This document shows positions 30,691 to 38,421 of a stretch of DNA of 64,000 nucleotides, one piece after another. Source of the stretch: Vibrionaceae bacterium (lineage in GTDB: Bacteria; Pseudomonadota; Gammaproteobacteria; Enterobacterales; Vibrionaceae); assembly GCA_018222805.1 (NCBI GenBank), contig JAAEZQ010000012.1, positions 40,935-104,934 on the forward strand. The letters run 5' to 3'. The stretch's first letter is position 1. Each line of letters begins with the position of its first letter. Made by a program: the position numbers and the translations under genes. The notes under the pieces are model-generated. The model worked only from the letters and a program-made list of their open reading frames with translations. It did no database searches and was not told the DNA's origin.

Positions 30691-30724
30691 AAAAATGGGT
30701 AGCTCAGGCTACCCATTTTTTATT
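30691..30724. terminator. Bidirectional terminator plsC / ridA
   Basis: 13-bp perfect stem AAAAATGGGTAGC (30691-30703) / GCTACCCATTTTT (30708-30720), loop TCAG, between convergent genes. Confidence 0.92.
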
Positions 30725-30745
30725 TAATCTCGTTAATGCCGGTAA

Positions 30746-31135
30746 TTATTTGCGAACCGCGATAGCTTCGATTTCGATACCAACATCTTTAGGCAGGCGA
30801 GCAACTTCAACACAAGAGCGTGCAGGGTAGTTTGCTACTTGGTGCTCGTCGAAGAATTTGCCATACACTTCGTTAACGGTGCCGAAGTCGTTCAGGTCTT
30901 TAACGAAAACCGTCATTTTCACGATATCCGTCACTTTAAGGCCAGACGCTTCTACAACTGCTTTTACGTTATCTAGAGACTGACGCGCTTGTTCTGCGAT
31001 ATCAGCAGATACTTCACCTGTTGCAGGGTTAACAGGGATTTGGCCAGAAGTAAGAACCATGTTGCCTAGGTCTACGCCTTGTACGTAAGGGCCGATTGCT
31101 GCTGGTGCTGATTCCGTGTGAAGTACTTTTGTCAT
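30746..31135 (-). CDS. ridA: RidA family enamine/imine deaminase
   Basis: 129 residues, RidA (YjgF/YER057c/UK114). The conserved substrate-binding Arg lies in YPARSCVEVARLP near the C-terminus; the other conserved regions are SGQIPVNPATGE and VKDLNDFGTVNEVY. It hydrolyses reactive 2-aminoacrylate released by PLP enzymes such as threonine dehydratase. It follows pyrI in the same orientation, and the order pyrB-pyrI-ridA is conserved. The pyrI terminator lies between them, so ridA has its own promoter at least in part. Confidence 0.94.
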   Translation of the reverse strand: MTKVLHTESAPAAIGPYVQGVDLGNMVLTSGQIPVNPATGEVSADIAEQARQSLDNVKAVVEASGLKVTDIVKMTVFVKDLNDFGTVNEVYGKFFDEHQVANYPARSCVEVARLPKDVGIEIEAIAVRK

Positions 31136-31207
31136 TTTATTTGTTCCATCTGTTTTATCGAATAAAGAGTCTCAGTGTGCCTCTAAACCTGTAACACGTA
31201 AAGAGTA

Positions 31208-31232
31208 AAATGCCCTGTAAATACAGGGCGTT
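31208..31232 (-). terminator. Terminator after pyrI
   Basis: GCCCTGT (31212-31218) / ACAGGGC (31223-31229) with loop AAAT, T-run (minus strand) after the stem. It lies between pyrI and ridA. Confidence 0.75.
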
Positions 31233-31264
31233 TGAACTTATATGACCGCTGAGTTTTTTGTCAA

Positions 31265-31726
31265 TTAACGCTCGGTAACGATTTCTCTTGAGAATACTTT
31301 TTCACAGTATTTACACTTCAGGCGAATCTCTTCTTTCTTCTCAAATACCTTGAAGCTACTCTCTACTGGTTCGTTGTGAGAAATACAGTTTGAGTTTGGG
31401 CATTCAAAGACATCATTGATTCTTTCCGGAAGCTCTAGTGCGAGTTTCTTCACCACTTCGTAGTTTTCGATTTGGTTCACGGTAGCGTGCGGTGCATACA
31501 GTGCCAACTTACTCGCTTGCTCTTCATTAATGAAGACATTCTCAATTTTCAGAAGATCTTTTTGACCTAGCGCCGATGACGGTAAATTAAGGCCAATAGT
31601 CACTCGCTGAGACGAGTTGTGCATATCGAACAGCTTTAACACTTTGATACCGATTTGTGCCGGGATATGATCAATGACGGTACCGTTTTTGATTGCTTCT
31701 ACCTGCAATTGAGTTTCTTTAGCCAT
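31265..31726 (-). CDS. pyrI: Aspartate carbamoyltransferase regulatory subunit PyrI
   Basis: 153 residues. The allosteric nucleotide-binding domain (about 1-97) is followed by a zinc domain with Cys109, Cys114, Cys138 and Cys141, at the same positions as E. coli PyrI. It binds CTP/ATP and UTP and controls ATCase together with catalytic PyrB. It starts 15 bp after pyrB and is therefore co-transcribed with it under the pyrL attenuator. Confidence 0.97.
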   Translation of the reverse strand: MAKETQLQVEAIKNGTVIDHIPAQIGIKVLKLFDMHNSSQRVTIGLNLPSSALGQKDLLKIENVFINEEQASKLALYAPHATVNQIENYEVVKKLALELPERINDVFECPNSNCISHNEPVESSFKVFEKKEEIRLKCKYCEKVFSREIVTER

Positions 31727-31741
31727 GTGTATTCTCCTCGA

Positions 31742-32671
31742 TTACAGTGTTTCGTTAAGAACTAGCGCCAACAAAGCCTGACGGGCGTAGACGCCGTTCT
31801 GAGCCTGCTGGAAGTAGTAAGCGTGTGGTGTTTTATCAACATCCGTCGTGATTTCATCCACTCGTGGTAGTGGGTGCAGGACTTTTAGATTTTCACGCGC
31901 ACCTTCCAGCATTGCCGCTGTCAGAATGTAAGCGGATTTGATGTGTGCGTATTCTGATTCATCAAAACGCTCTTTCTGCACTCGGGTCATGTACAGGATA
32001 TCAAGCTCAGGAATCACGGTTTCCATGTCGGTGTGCAGGCTGTACTCAATACCCGCTTCATCCAGCTCTTCACAGATGTAGTCAGGCATTGCCAATGCTT
32101 CTGGAGCAATAAAGAAGAAGCGGATGTTATTGAATTTCGCCAGAGCTTGAGTCAGTGAGTGAACGGTACGGCCGTATTTTAAATCACCAACGAATGCCAC
32201 ATTAAGGTTATCTAAGCGACCTTGAGTTTCTGCGATGGTGTAAAGGTCTAGCAGAGTTTGGGTTGGGTGTTGGTTTGCACCGTCGCCTGCGTTAATCACC
32301 GGTACGCCGTTTGAAAATTCAGAAGCCAGACGAGCTGCGCCTTCCTGAGGGTGACGCATAACGAAAGCGTCCACGTACGAAGAGATAACTTGCACTGAAT
32401 CTGAAAGCGTTTCCCCTTTCTTTGCCAGAGAAGTATTCCCGTCGTTATCAAAACCAATGACGTCACCGCCTACGCGTTGAATTGCCGTCTCAAATGACAG
32501 GCGAGTACGCGTTGATGGCTCAAAGAAACAGCTCGCAACGACTTTATTTTTAATCAGTTCTGGTTGAGGTTCCTTTTTTAGGCTACCTGCTGTTGCGACG
32601 ATAAGTTCCAGCTCTTCACGTGAAAGCTCTGGAATAGAGATGATGTGCTTCTGGTAAAGCGAGTTCGCCAT
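31742..32671 (-). CDS. pyrB: Aspartate carbamoyltransferase catalytic subunit PyrB
   Basis: 309 residues. Carbamoyl-phosphate-binding motif STRTR and the conserved HPTQTLLDL and HPLPRVDEI regions are present; it makes carbamoyl aspartate, the first pathway-specific step of pyrimidine synthesis. The frame is open to 32707, but ATG 32671 ([12 protein letters not shown]) is chosen because it matches the E. coli start almost exactly. Expression is controlled by the upstream leader peptide pyrL and a terminator at 32734-32760. Confidence 0.97.
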   Translation of the reverse strand: MANSLYQKHIISIPELSREELELIVATAGSLKKEPQPELIKNKVVASCFFEPSTRTRLSFETAIQRVGGDVIGFDNDGNTSLAKKGETLSDSVQVISSYVDAFVMRHPQEGAARLASEFSNGVPVINAGDGANQHPTQTLLDLYTIAETQGRLDNLNVAFVGDLKYGRTVHSLTQALAKFNNIRFFFIAPEALAMPDYICEELDEAGIEYSLHTDMETVIPELDILYMTRVQKERFDESEYAHIKSAYILTAAMLEGARENLKVLHPLPRVDEITTDVDKTPHAYYFQQAQNGVYARQALLALVLNETL

Positions 32672-32733
32672 GATCTTCTTCCCTATAACAGTGATGACTA
32701 TCTCCAAAAAGACCCCTAAGGAATTTTGGACAT

Positions 32734-32760
32734 AAAAAAACCTCCCAAATAGGGAGGTTT
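32734..32760 (-). terminator. pyrBI attenuator (Rho-independent)
   Basis: On the minus strand, an 8-bp perfect stem (AACCTCCC 32746-32739, GGGAGGTT) with a 5-base loop and seven Us follows the pyrL coding frame and overlaps its stop codon. This is the layout of UTP-sensitive attenuation in E. coli pyrBI. A ribosome coupled to slow RNA polymerase at low UTP prevents the hairpin from forming. Confidence 0.93.
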
Positions 32761-32854
32761 AAAAATCGATAGAATTAATGAAAATAACACCACGTAAGCG
32801 TAGTCGCTTAGTTAGGGCAAATCGCGTTGTTACGTCAGCAATTAGCGTGGTCAT
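32759..32854 (-). CDS. pyrL: pyrBI operon leader peptide PyrL
   Basis: 31-codon leader, starting MTTLIADVTTRFALTKRLRL and ending at a TAA that lies in the attenuator stem. Too short for normal ORF finding, but the position, the U-rich stretch of the message (ATTTTCATTAATTCTATCG) before the terminator, and the downstream hairpin make it convincing. It senses UTP by transcription-translation coupling, not by amino-acid starvation. GAGGATTAAGAA precedes the ATG as ribosome-binding site. Confidence 0.88.
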   Translation of the reverse strand: MTTLIADVTTRFALTKRLRLRGVIFINSIDF

Positions 32855-32882
32855 TTCTTAATCCTCAGACAAATTGCCGAGC

Positions 32883-32910
32883 ATTATACGCTTAACTTTT
32901 TCGAGTGCAA
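32883..32910 (-). promoter_or_regulatory. Sigma-70 promoter of pyrL-pyrBI
   Basis: Minus strand: TTGCAC (-35), 16-bp spacer, TATAAT (-10), about 29 bp before the pyrL start. A near-perfect match; the -10 is followed by GCTCGGC. Confidence 0.85.
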
Positions 32911-32944
32911 GCGATTACATCATGCTTTTTGCTACTAAAATCCG

Positions 32945-33949
32945 TTAACTTCCCAGCGTTGCCACCATCACGGCTTTTATCGTGTGCATGCGGTTTTCTG
33001 CTTCATCAAAGACGATAGAGTATTCAGACTCAAAGACGTCTTCAGTCACTTCCAAGCCGTTCATACCGTACTTCTCAGCCACTTCTTTCCCGACGGTTGT
33101 TTCATCATTATGGAAAGCAGGTAGACAGTGCATAAACTTCACATGTGGATTACCAGTCTGTTTAATGACATCCATATTGATTTGGTAAGGCTTCATCAGG
33201 GCAACGCGTTCATCCCAAGCTTCCGCTGATTCACCCATTGATACCCAAACATCGGTGTACAAGAAGTCACAACCTTTGACACCTTCTTCAACACTTTCCG
33301 TTAAAGTGATCTTGGCACCGGTTTGTTGCGCGATTTCCTGACAAGTTGCAACTAGGTCTTCTTCAGGCCAGAACGCTTTTGGAGCAATTAAACGAATATC
33401 CATGCCCATTTTAGCCGCGCCCACCATCAGTGAGTTACCCATGTTATTACGAGCGTCACCCAAGTAGGCAAAGGTCATTTCATGCAGCTGTTTGCCTCTT
33501 CCATGCTCCTGCATAGTGAGAAAATCAGCAAGAATTTGAGTTGGGTGGAACTCATCAGTTAGGCCATTCCAAACGGGAACACCTGCGTAAGCGCCCAGAT
33601 CTTCCACGATCGCCTGACCAAAACCACGGTATTCGATACCATCATACATACGCCCCAATACACGCGCGGTATCTTTCATCGATTCTTTGTGACCGATTTG
33701 GGAACCTGAAGGTCCAATGTAAGAGACCTGAGCGCCCTGATCAAAAGCTGCAACTTCGAACGCACATCGGGTTCGAGTAGAAGATTTCTCAAAGATGAGT
33801 GCAATGTTTTTACCTTGGAGTGTCTTCTGCTCTGTTCCTGCATATTTTGCTTTTTTTAGCTCTGCAGACAGTTCGAGCAAGAACTGGATTTCTTTGGTTG
33901 AGAAATCTAATAGCTTCAAAAAGTTGCGATTTCGTAAATTGAAAGCCAT
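32945..33949 (-). CDS. argF: Ornithine carbamoyltransferase
   Basis: 334 residues, with carbamoyl-phosphate motif SSTRTR at 56-61 and the ornithine-binding HCLPAFH region near residue 275. It interconverts ornithine plus carbamoyl phosphate and citrulline. Two roles are possible: the anabolic step of arginine synthesis, or the catabolic step of the arginine deiminase pathway. The neighbouring arcA suggests the latter; the ArgR-box-like palindrome upstream (34017-34031) suggests the former. It may serve both. It lies 151 bp after arcA, with a terminator between them. Confidence 0.93.
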   Translation of the reverse strand: MAFNLRNRNFLKLLDFSTKEIQFLLELSAELKKAKYAGTEQKTLQGKNIALIFEKSSTRTRCAFEVAAFDQGAQVSYIGPSGSQIGHKESMKDTARVLGRMYDGIEYRGFGQAIVEDLGAYAGVPVWNGLTDEFHPTQILADFLTMQEHGRGKQLHEMTFAYLGDARNNMGNSLMVGAAKMGMDIRLIAPKAFWPEEDLVATCQEIAQQTGAKITLTESVEEGVKGCDFLYTDVWVSMGESAEAWDERVALMKPYQINMDVIKQTGNPHVKFMHCLPAFHNDETTVGKEVAEKYGMNGLEVTEDVFESEYSIVFDEAENRMHTIKAVMVATLGS

Positions 33950-34016
33950 AGCTCGTCCCTTTGTACGTGTGATTGATTTGGAATCACTGCATTAAAACAT
34001 ATAAATGCTTTTATTG

Positions 34017-34031
34017 TGAATAATTATTTTA
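34017..34031. promoter_or_regulatory. ArgR box-like palindrome upstream of argF
   Basis: TGAATAATTATTTTA, 68 bp before the argF ATG, matches one half of the ARG box (TGAAT/ATTCA) exactly and the other half partly. A weaker second half-site lies about 20 bp closer to argF. Confidence 0.45.
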
Positions 34032-34041
34032 ATTAAAAGCT

Positions 34042-34075
34042 AAAAAAGGTTGATGCATTCACATCAACCTTAGTT
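34042..34075 (-). terminator. Terminator after arcA
   Basis: 10-bp stem AAGGTTGATG (34046-34055) / CATCAACCTT (34062-34071), followed on the minus strand by TTTTTTAGC. Separates arcA from argF. Confidence 0.88.
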
Positions 34076-34099
34076 TTTATTCACTGGTTCGGAAAGAGA

Positions 34100-35323
34100 T
34101 TAGATATCGTCTCGCTCGATTGGGCAGCTCATACAGCGGGCACCACCGCGGCCACGACCTAACTCGTTACCCGGTACAGTCAGTACTTGAATGCCAGCTT
34201 TATCGTACTTCTCATTGGTGTAGACGTTACGTTCGTAACCAATTACCACACCTGGTTTCACGGTTAGTACGTTGTTTGCATCATTCCACTGTTCACGCTC
34301 TGCTTCGTAGCTGTCACCACCCGTTGTGATGATTTTTAGCTGATCCAAGCCAAGTGCAGATTCAATCGCATGCAGGTAGTTGTGCGATGCTTCAACATTC
34401 ATTTCACCGTCAGTGCCTTTAGGTGTCAGACGCCATGTATCCAGATCTTTTTGCATGATCTCTGGGTAAACGGAGAAGGTATCTACGTCCATGTGTGTCA
34501 TGACGGTATCTAGGTGCATACATGAACGGTGTTTAGGAAGATCAATAGCAATGACTTCTGTTGCTTGACCTGCTTTAAACAGGTTTGCTGCCAGGTTCTC
34601 TACACCTTGTGCTGTTGTACGTTCAGACATACCTACTAGCACAGCGCCTTTACCGATAACCAGAACGTCACCGCCTTCAACGTTGGCGTTATCGTAGTGT
34701 AGGTCTTCATCGCCAAAGTATTTAATGAAGTCCTGACCTGCAAAGATCGGGTGCCAGCGATAAATTGCACGCAAATGGTTTGTTTCGCGTTGACGTGCTG
34801 GCATCATCATTGGGTTTAGAGAAACACCGCCGTATACCCAACATGATGTATCGCGGGTAAATAGGTGGTTGGGCAGTGGTTCGATAACGAAGTCGAGAGG
34901 ACGTCTCATCTTCGGTAGCATTGAAGATGATTTGATAGGCAGTTCAGAGTAGGCCAAACCACCTAGCAATACTGAAGCAAGGTGTTCATTGTCCATTTCT
35001 GCGAAGTAGGCGCGTAGATCACGGGCAAAGGTCGGGCCGTAACGGAAATCAGAGATCTGAGTATCCAATAGCCACTTTTTCGCTTCTGGAACCGCGAGGG
35101 TTTCGACTAGTAAATCGTGAAGTAGAAGTACTTCTACATCTTGGTCGCGTAAAGTACGAGCGAAAGCATCATGCTCTTCGCCTGCCGCTTCCACCGCAAG
35201 AACATCATCGAACAATAACTCATGACAGTTAGATGGTGTTAAGTGGGTTAGGGCGCGCTCAGGGCGATTTAATAGAACTCGTCTTAGTTGACCAACTTCT
35301 GATCCAACGTACAGCTTACTCAT
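34100..35323 (-). CDS. arcA: Arginine deiminase ArcA
   Basis: 407 residues, guanidino-modifying enzyme fold. Converts arginine to citrulline and ammonia, the first step of the ADI pathway for anaerobic ATP generation and acid resistance. The catalytic cysteine is Cys397 in the C-terminal [14 protein letters not shown]; the active-site His lies in [12 protein letters not shown]. OTCase follows downstream (argF), but no arcC (carbamate kinase) or arcD (antiporter) is in the window, so the pathway is incomplete here. A 558-bp untranslated flank lies upstream. Confidence 0.95.
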   Translation of the reverse strand: MSKLYVGSEVGQLRRVLLNRPERALTHLTPSNCHELLFDDVLAVEAAGEEHDAFARTLRDQDVEVLLLHDLLVETLAVPEAKKWLLDTQISDFRYGPTFARDLRAYFAEMDNEHLASVLLGGLAYSELPIKSSSMLPKMRRPLDFVIEPLPNHLFTRDTSCWVYGGVSLNPMMMPARQRETNHLRAIYRWHPIFAGQDFIKYFGDEDLHYDNANVEGGDVLVIGKGAVLVGMSERTTAQGVENLAANLFKAGQATEVIAIDLPKHRSCMHLDTVMTHMDVDTFSVYPEIMQKDLDTWRLTPKGTDGEMNVEASHNYLHAIESALGLDQLKIITTGGDSYEAEREQWNDANNVLTVKPGVVIGYERNVYTNEKYDKAGIQVLTVPGNELGRGRGGARCMSCPIERDDI

Positions 35324-35881
35324 TTTGTATCCTTACAGATTTACCAGCCGTTATTTATGACAATCTTATGGATAAGATGCAAGTTGGTTAACTTTGATAA
35401 TGTTTTGTTAATTGTTTTAATTTTAAATTAAAATTCCAATTGTGTTGATATTGGTGATTAAGAATGGTTTTTTGTATTGTTTTTATGCTTTGGAGTGAAG
35501 TGCGTTTTTATTCTTTTGGTCCGACTTGAGTATATTACATGCTTAGTGCATAAAATGTGCATATGTATTCTAAAATATGCATTTTTTGGTTCTCTTTATT
35601 CGTTGAGTAGAGAATGTAAGGCGTTTCTGTATTCAATATAGGACCATAAACACGCATTGAGAGCAGGTTTGCGTCCTAATTATGCTAATTAGGATCTTCT
35701 GAATATTACAAAACAGCATTTCTTGTTAACTTTTTGTGACCTTGTGAGAGGGGTTTAATATTTATCAAGAAATAATTGACAACAATCACTGTGGTTTGAT
35801 GTTTGTTAGTGGCTTTTCATCGCAATCCGTGCCATATTTCACCGGATCGTTTCCACCAAGTAACTAATCTGGAGCCAAAAC
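35324..35881. other. Long A/T-rich divergent intergenic region arcA / rraB
   Basis: 558 bp with no ORF of note. It contains an exact palindromic A/T element near the arcA end (35418-35440, TTTTAATTTTAAATTAAAA), a run of ATGCAT/TGCATA-like repeats (35540-35585), and a perfect 9-bp inverted repeat TCCTAATTA-TGC-TAATTAGGA (35674-35694). The arcA side probably carries ArgR or anaerobic control sites. No small RNA is claimed. Confidence 0.5.
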
Positions 35882-36298
35882 ATGTCTCACGAAGATGAAT
35901 ATCTATCAGTAGAACAATTAATTGAGATTCAAAAGGAAGAGACTCGCGATATCATAGCCGCATTGTTAGAAGATGGCAGCGATCCAGATTCACTCTACGA
36001 AATTGAACACCATCTGTTTGCCGAAGATTTCAATACGCTAGAAAAAGCGGTGGTTGAAGCATTTAAGATGGGCTTTGAAGTACTTGAAGCAGAAGAAACA
36101 GAAGACGAAGACGGCAACAAACTTCTTTGCTGTGATGCGACCATGGAATCTGCACTCGATGCAGAAGCAATTGATGCTCAAGTTGAGAAGCTGGTCCACC
36201 TTGCTGAAAAGTACGACATTATTTATGACGGTTGGGGTACTTATTACGAGGGCGAGGATGCTCTTTACTCTGACGAAGATGATGAAGACGAAGAATAG
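35882..36298 (+). CDS. rraB: Regulator of ribonuclease E activity RraB
   Basis: 138 residues, strongly acidic, ending in a run of Asp/Glu (SDEDDEDEE). RraB binds the C-terminal scaffold region of RNase E and alters degradosome activity in E. coli. The family core ([26 protein letters not shown]) is present. Start ATG 35882 follows GGAG. Its neighbour argF/pyrB order is conserved in V. cholerae. Ends at a terminator (36313-36342). Confidence 0.92.
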   Translation: MSHEDEYLSVEQLIEIQKEETRDIIAALLEDGSDPDSLYEIEHHLFAEDFNTLEKAVVEAFKMGFEVLEAEETEDEDGNKLLCCDATMESALDAEAIDAQVEKLVHLAEKYDIIYDGWGTYYEGEDALYSDEDDEDEE

Positions 36299-36312
36299 TC
36301 TCTCCTTGATTG

Positions 36313-36344
36313 AAAAAGCCAGCGTATTTCGCTGGTTTTTTTAT
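36313..36344 (+). terminator. Terminator after rraB
   Basis: Stem CCAGCG (36319-36324) / CGCTGG (36330-36335), extended by A/T pairs, with T-run on the plus strand. Confidence 0.82.
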
Positions 36345-36444
36345 GTCTAAAAAATGATAAGTGTAAATTATGAAATCAATTCACATTGAGCTTGTGTGGT
36401 TTTTTTACCATAATGCGTAAAAATTGATCTAGCTCAAGGTATAT

Positions 36445-37245
36445 ATGCAACAGTCACTCGCCGGTTTATGGCAAGTCTCTCCACTTACGGACCTATCTAT
36501 CCCTCAGGATGACATCACTTTTCCTGCTCCATTAAGTCAGGTACTTCCCGACAAGTTGACAGAAGAAGCAATCCGCCAGCAAGAATGGCACTTAATGCAT
36601 GATATCGAAGTGGATGAGTCGATGCTCGCGTTCCCAGCGGTAGATATGGTGTTAGGTGGTGTCGATTACCATGCTGAAGTACGCTTAAACGGAGTCGCAC
36701 TGTTTGATTGCGATGGTACCCAGAGCGTGTATAAGAAAGACATTCGCCCATTCATGCAGATGGGGCGTAATCGCTTTGAAATCTTATTCTTAGAGGAAGA
36801 AGATGATCTACTTTTAGAAGAAGATCAGCCTGAAATGTGTTCTCTTGCTGAGCATGACTACAAGAAAAGCGATAACCGAATCGGTGTGTGGCAAGAGCCT
36901 TACCTGCAGTTTATTCGTAATGTTCGTCTAGAGCGTGTGGCGACAGAACAGATCTGGCACCATGGTGGTGGTTGTGAGTTTAGGGTTGATCTTTATTATC
37001 AGACGTTCGCTCCGGGATTGGTATCTGCATCGGTCAAATTCAACGGCATGACTTACCATATTCCAATTGATGTGCGTGCTGAGCAAGCCAGTGCGCTGTT
37101 TCAGATAGAAGCACCAAAATACGCCGATATCAACAACCCCAATCCAAGCGATCTCTATCAATTGTCTGTAGAACTAGACGGGCAGCGCCAAGATTTTTCA
37201 GTGGCATTAAGCCAGGATCTTTGTGTTACCCACCTAGTACTTTAA
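36445..37245 (+). CDS. Stand-alone GH2-type sugar-binding (jelly-roll) domain protein
   Basis: 266 residues. It resembles the N-terminal sugar-binding domain of GH2 beta-mannosidase/galactosidase enzymes: the WHLMHDIEVDE segment, then VLGGVDYHAEVRLNGVALFDC and the DIRPFMQMGRNRFEILF strand. The catalytic TIM barrel of GH2 is entirely absent, so it should be non-catalytic unless it acts with a partner. A highly acidic loop (EEEDDLLLEEDQPE) follows. There is no signal peptide, so it is cytoplasmic. It sits between rraB and a GNAT gene and is not linked to any sugar operon. Function unknown. Confidence 0.6.
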   Translation: MQQSLAGLWQVSPLTDLSIPQDDITFPAPLSQVLPDKLTEEAIRQQEWHLMHDIEVDESMLAFPAVDMVLGGVDYHAEVRLNGVALFDCDGTQSVYKKDIRPFMQMGRNRFEILFLEEEDDLLLEEDQPEMCSLAEHDYKKSDNRIGVWQEPYLQFIRNVRLERVATEQIWHHGGGCEFRVDLYYQTFAPGLVSASVKFNGMTYHIPIDVRAEQASALFQIEAPKYADINNPNPSDLYQLSVELDGQRQDFSVALSQDLCVTHLVL

Positions 37246-37265
37246 AATTTGGCGTGCTTAAATTC

Positions 37266-37760
37266 TTACAGTGATTTGAGCATCACGACTTCACACGCAT
37301 CATGCCCTGTTTGTCCAAGCGGGGCATCTAAATGCTCAAAACCTAACTTCTCGTACAAACCAATGGCTTCTTTTAAGCACTCTGTCGTTTCTAAATAACA
37401 TTGGGTATAACCTAGGTCTTTCGCCTTCTCAAGGCTGAGCGCCACAATACGTTTGGCCAGGCCGTGTCCTCTAGTTTGCGGAAGAAAATACATTTTTTGC
37501 AGTTCACAAACACTCGGTTCTCCAGCCAGTGGCGCAAAGCCGCCGCCACCTACGATTTTTCCATTGTGCTCAATCACCCAATAAGCCGCGCCTTGTTGGT
37601 CATACACTGAATACATGTCATCAAGCGTTGGGTCTGCCACACCATAGCCTTTATCAGCGGTGAGTCCATATTCAGCCGAGACCTGGCGAATGACGCTTGC
37701 TATGTTTGGATTGTCTTCTGGTGTGAGAGAGCGGAGAGTGAAGTGTGCGATTTGTTCCAT
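37266..37760 (-). CDS. GNAT family N-acetyltransferase
   Basis: 164 residues with the GNAT acetyl-CoA-binding motif A visible as [20 protein letters not shown] (R/QxxGxG/A type) in the middle and a conserved C-terminal [10 protein letters not shown]. The N-terminal half begins [22 protein letters not shown]. Substrate unknown. It is convergent with the GH2-like gene (20 bp between stops). Cytoplasmic. Confidence 0.88.
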   Translation of the reverse strand: MEQIAHFTLRSLTPEDNPNIASVIRQVSAEYGLTADKGYGVADPTLDDMYSVYDQQGAAYWVIEHNGKIVGGGGFAPLAGEPSVCELQKMYFLPQTRGHGLAKRIVALSLEKAKDLGYTQCYLETTECLKEAIGLYEKLGFEHLDAPLGQTGHDACEVVMLKSL

Positions 37761-37805
37761 GCTTTGCCTACAAAAATGATCCCTTAAGGGCTCAATATAT
37801 TGCGG

Positions 37806-38210
37806 TTAGGCATGTCGATGCAAACCAAAATGAGGCGCAGGGGTTTGGCTTGCTGATTTACGTAACCACACTTTCTCGTGGAAGTAGTAAGCCACGGTAT
37901 TTAATGATGGCTCTAGCATCGCCATTACGCCACCGATAAGCGCATCACCTGTTAGTAAGTAAACTACAGTGAAAGCGACGCTGAAGTGCACGGTTGCGAA
38001 GCTGGCGGTTTTTAATTTTGTTATTGACTGACGAGCCTTAAGAGCCGGAATGCTTGTCCATGCTTTTTCATGAAAGTAGAAAGCGACCGTGTTTACTGAT
38101 GGCTCGATCATGGCAATTACACTACCAATTAGGATGTCGCCAGTCAGTACGTAAGCGACACTAAATGCGATAGTAAAATGTAATGCAGCGAAAGTTAGTG
38201 TCTTTTTCAT
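37806..38210 (-). CDS. DUF2061 membrane protein with internal duplication
   Basis: 134 residues made of two DUF2061 units. The first half is TFAALHFTIAFSVAYVLTGD...IGSVIAMIEPSVNTVAFYFHEKAW; the second repeats the same pattern with KTASFATVHFSVAFTVVYLLTGD and GGVMAMLEPSLNTVAYYFHEKVW. Each unit has two hydrophobic segments, so about four in total. It is a small inner-membrane protein of unknown function. It lies 45 bp upstream of the GNAT gene's start in the same orientation. Confidence 0.8.
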   Translation of the reverse strand: MKKTLTFAALHFTIAFSVAYVLTGDILIGSVIAMIEPSVNTVAFYFHEKAWTSIPALKARQSITKLKTASFATVHFSVAFTVVYLLTGDALIGGVMAMLEPSLNTVAYYFHEKVWLRKSASQTPAPHFGLHRHA

Positions 38211-38338
38211 GATAATTACTCATCGTGTTATTTCGATAGAGTCATTATCGATAATAATTCTCATTGTAGCCAATGGGAGAGGAGTATTAATTCAATAGGG
38301 GAAAGCTATCAATGATGTTTTTAAGTTGAGCAGATACG

Positions 38339-38372
38339 AAAAAGGTTGGTCTTGATGACCAACCTTTTTGAT
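38339..38372. terminator. Terminator between valS and the DUF2061 gene
   Basis: 13-bp perfect stem AAAAAGGTTGGTC (38339-38351) / GACCAACCTTTTT (38357-38369), loop TTGAT. It terminates valS on the minus strand. Confidence 0.9.
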
Positions 38373-38421
38373 TCAAGCATAGAAGCACTTAGCTGCTTAG
38401 CTTCCGTTTTTACTCTAGCGA

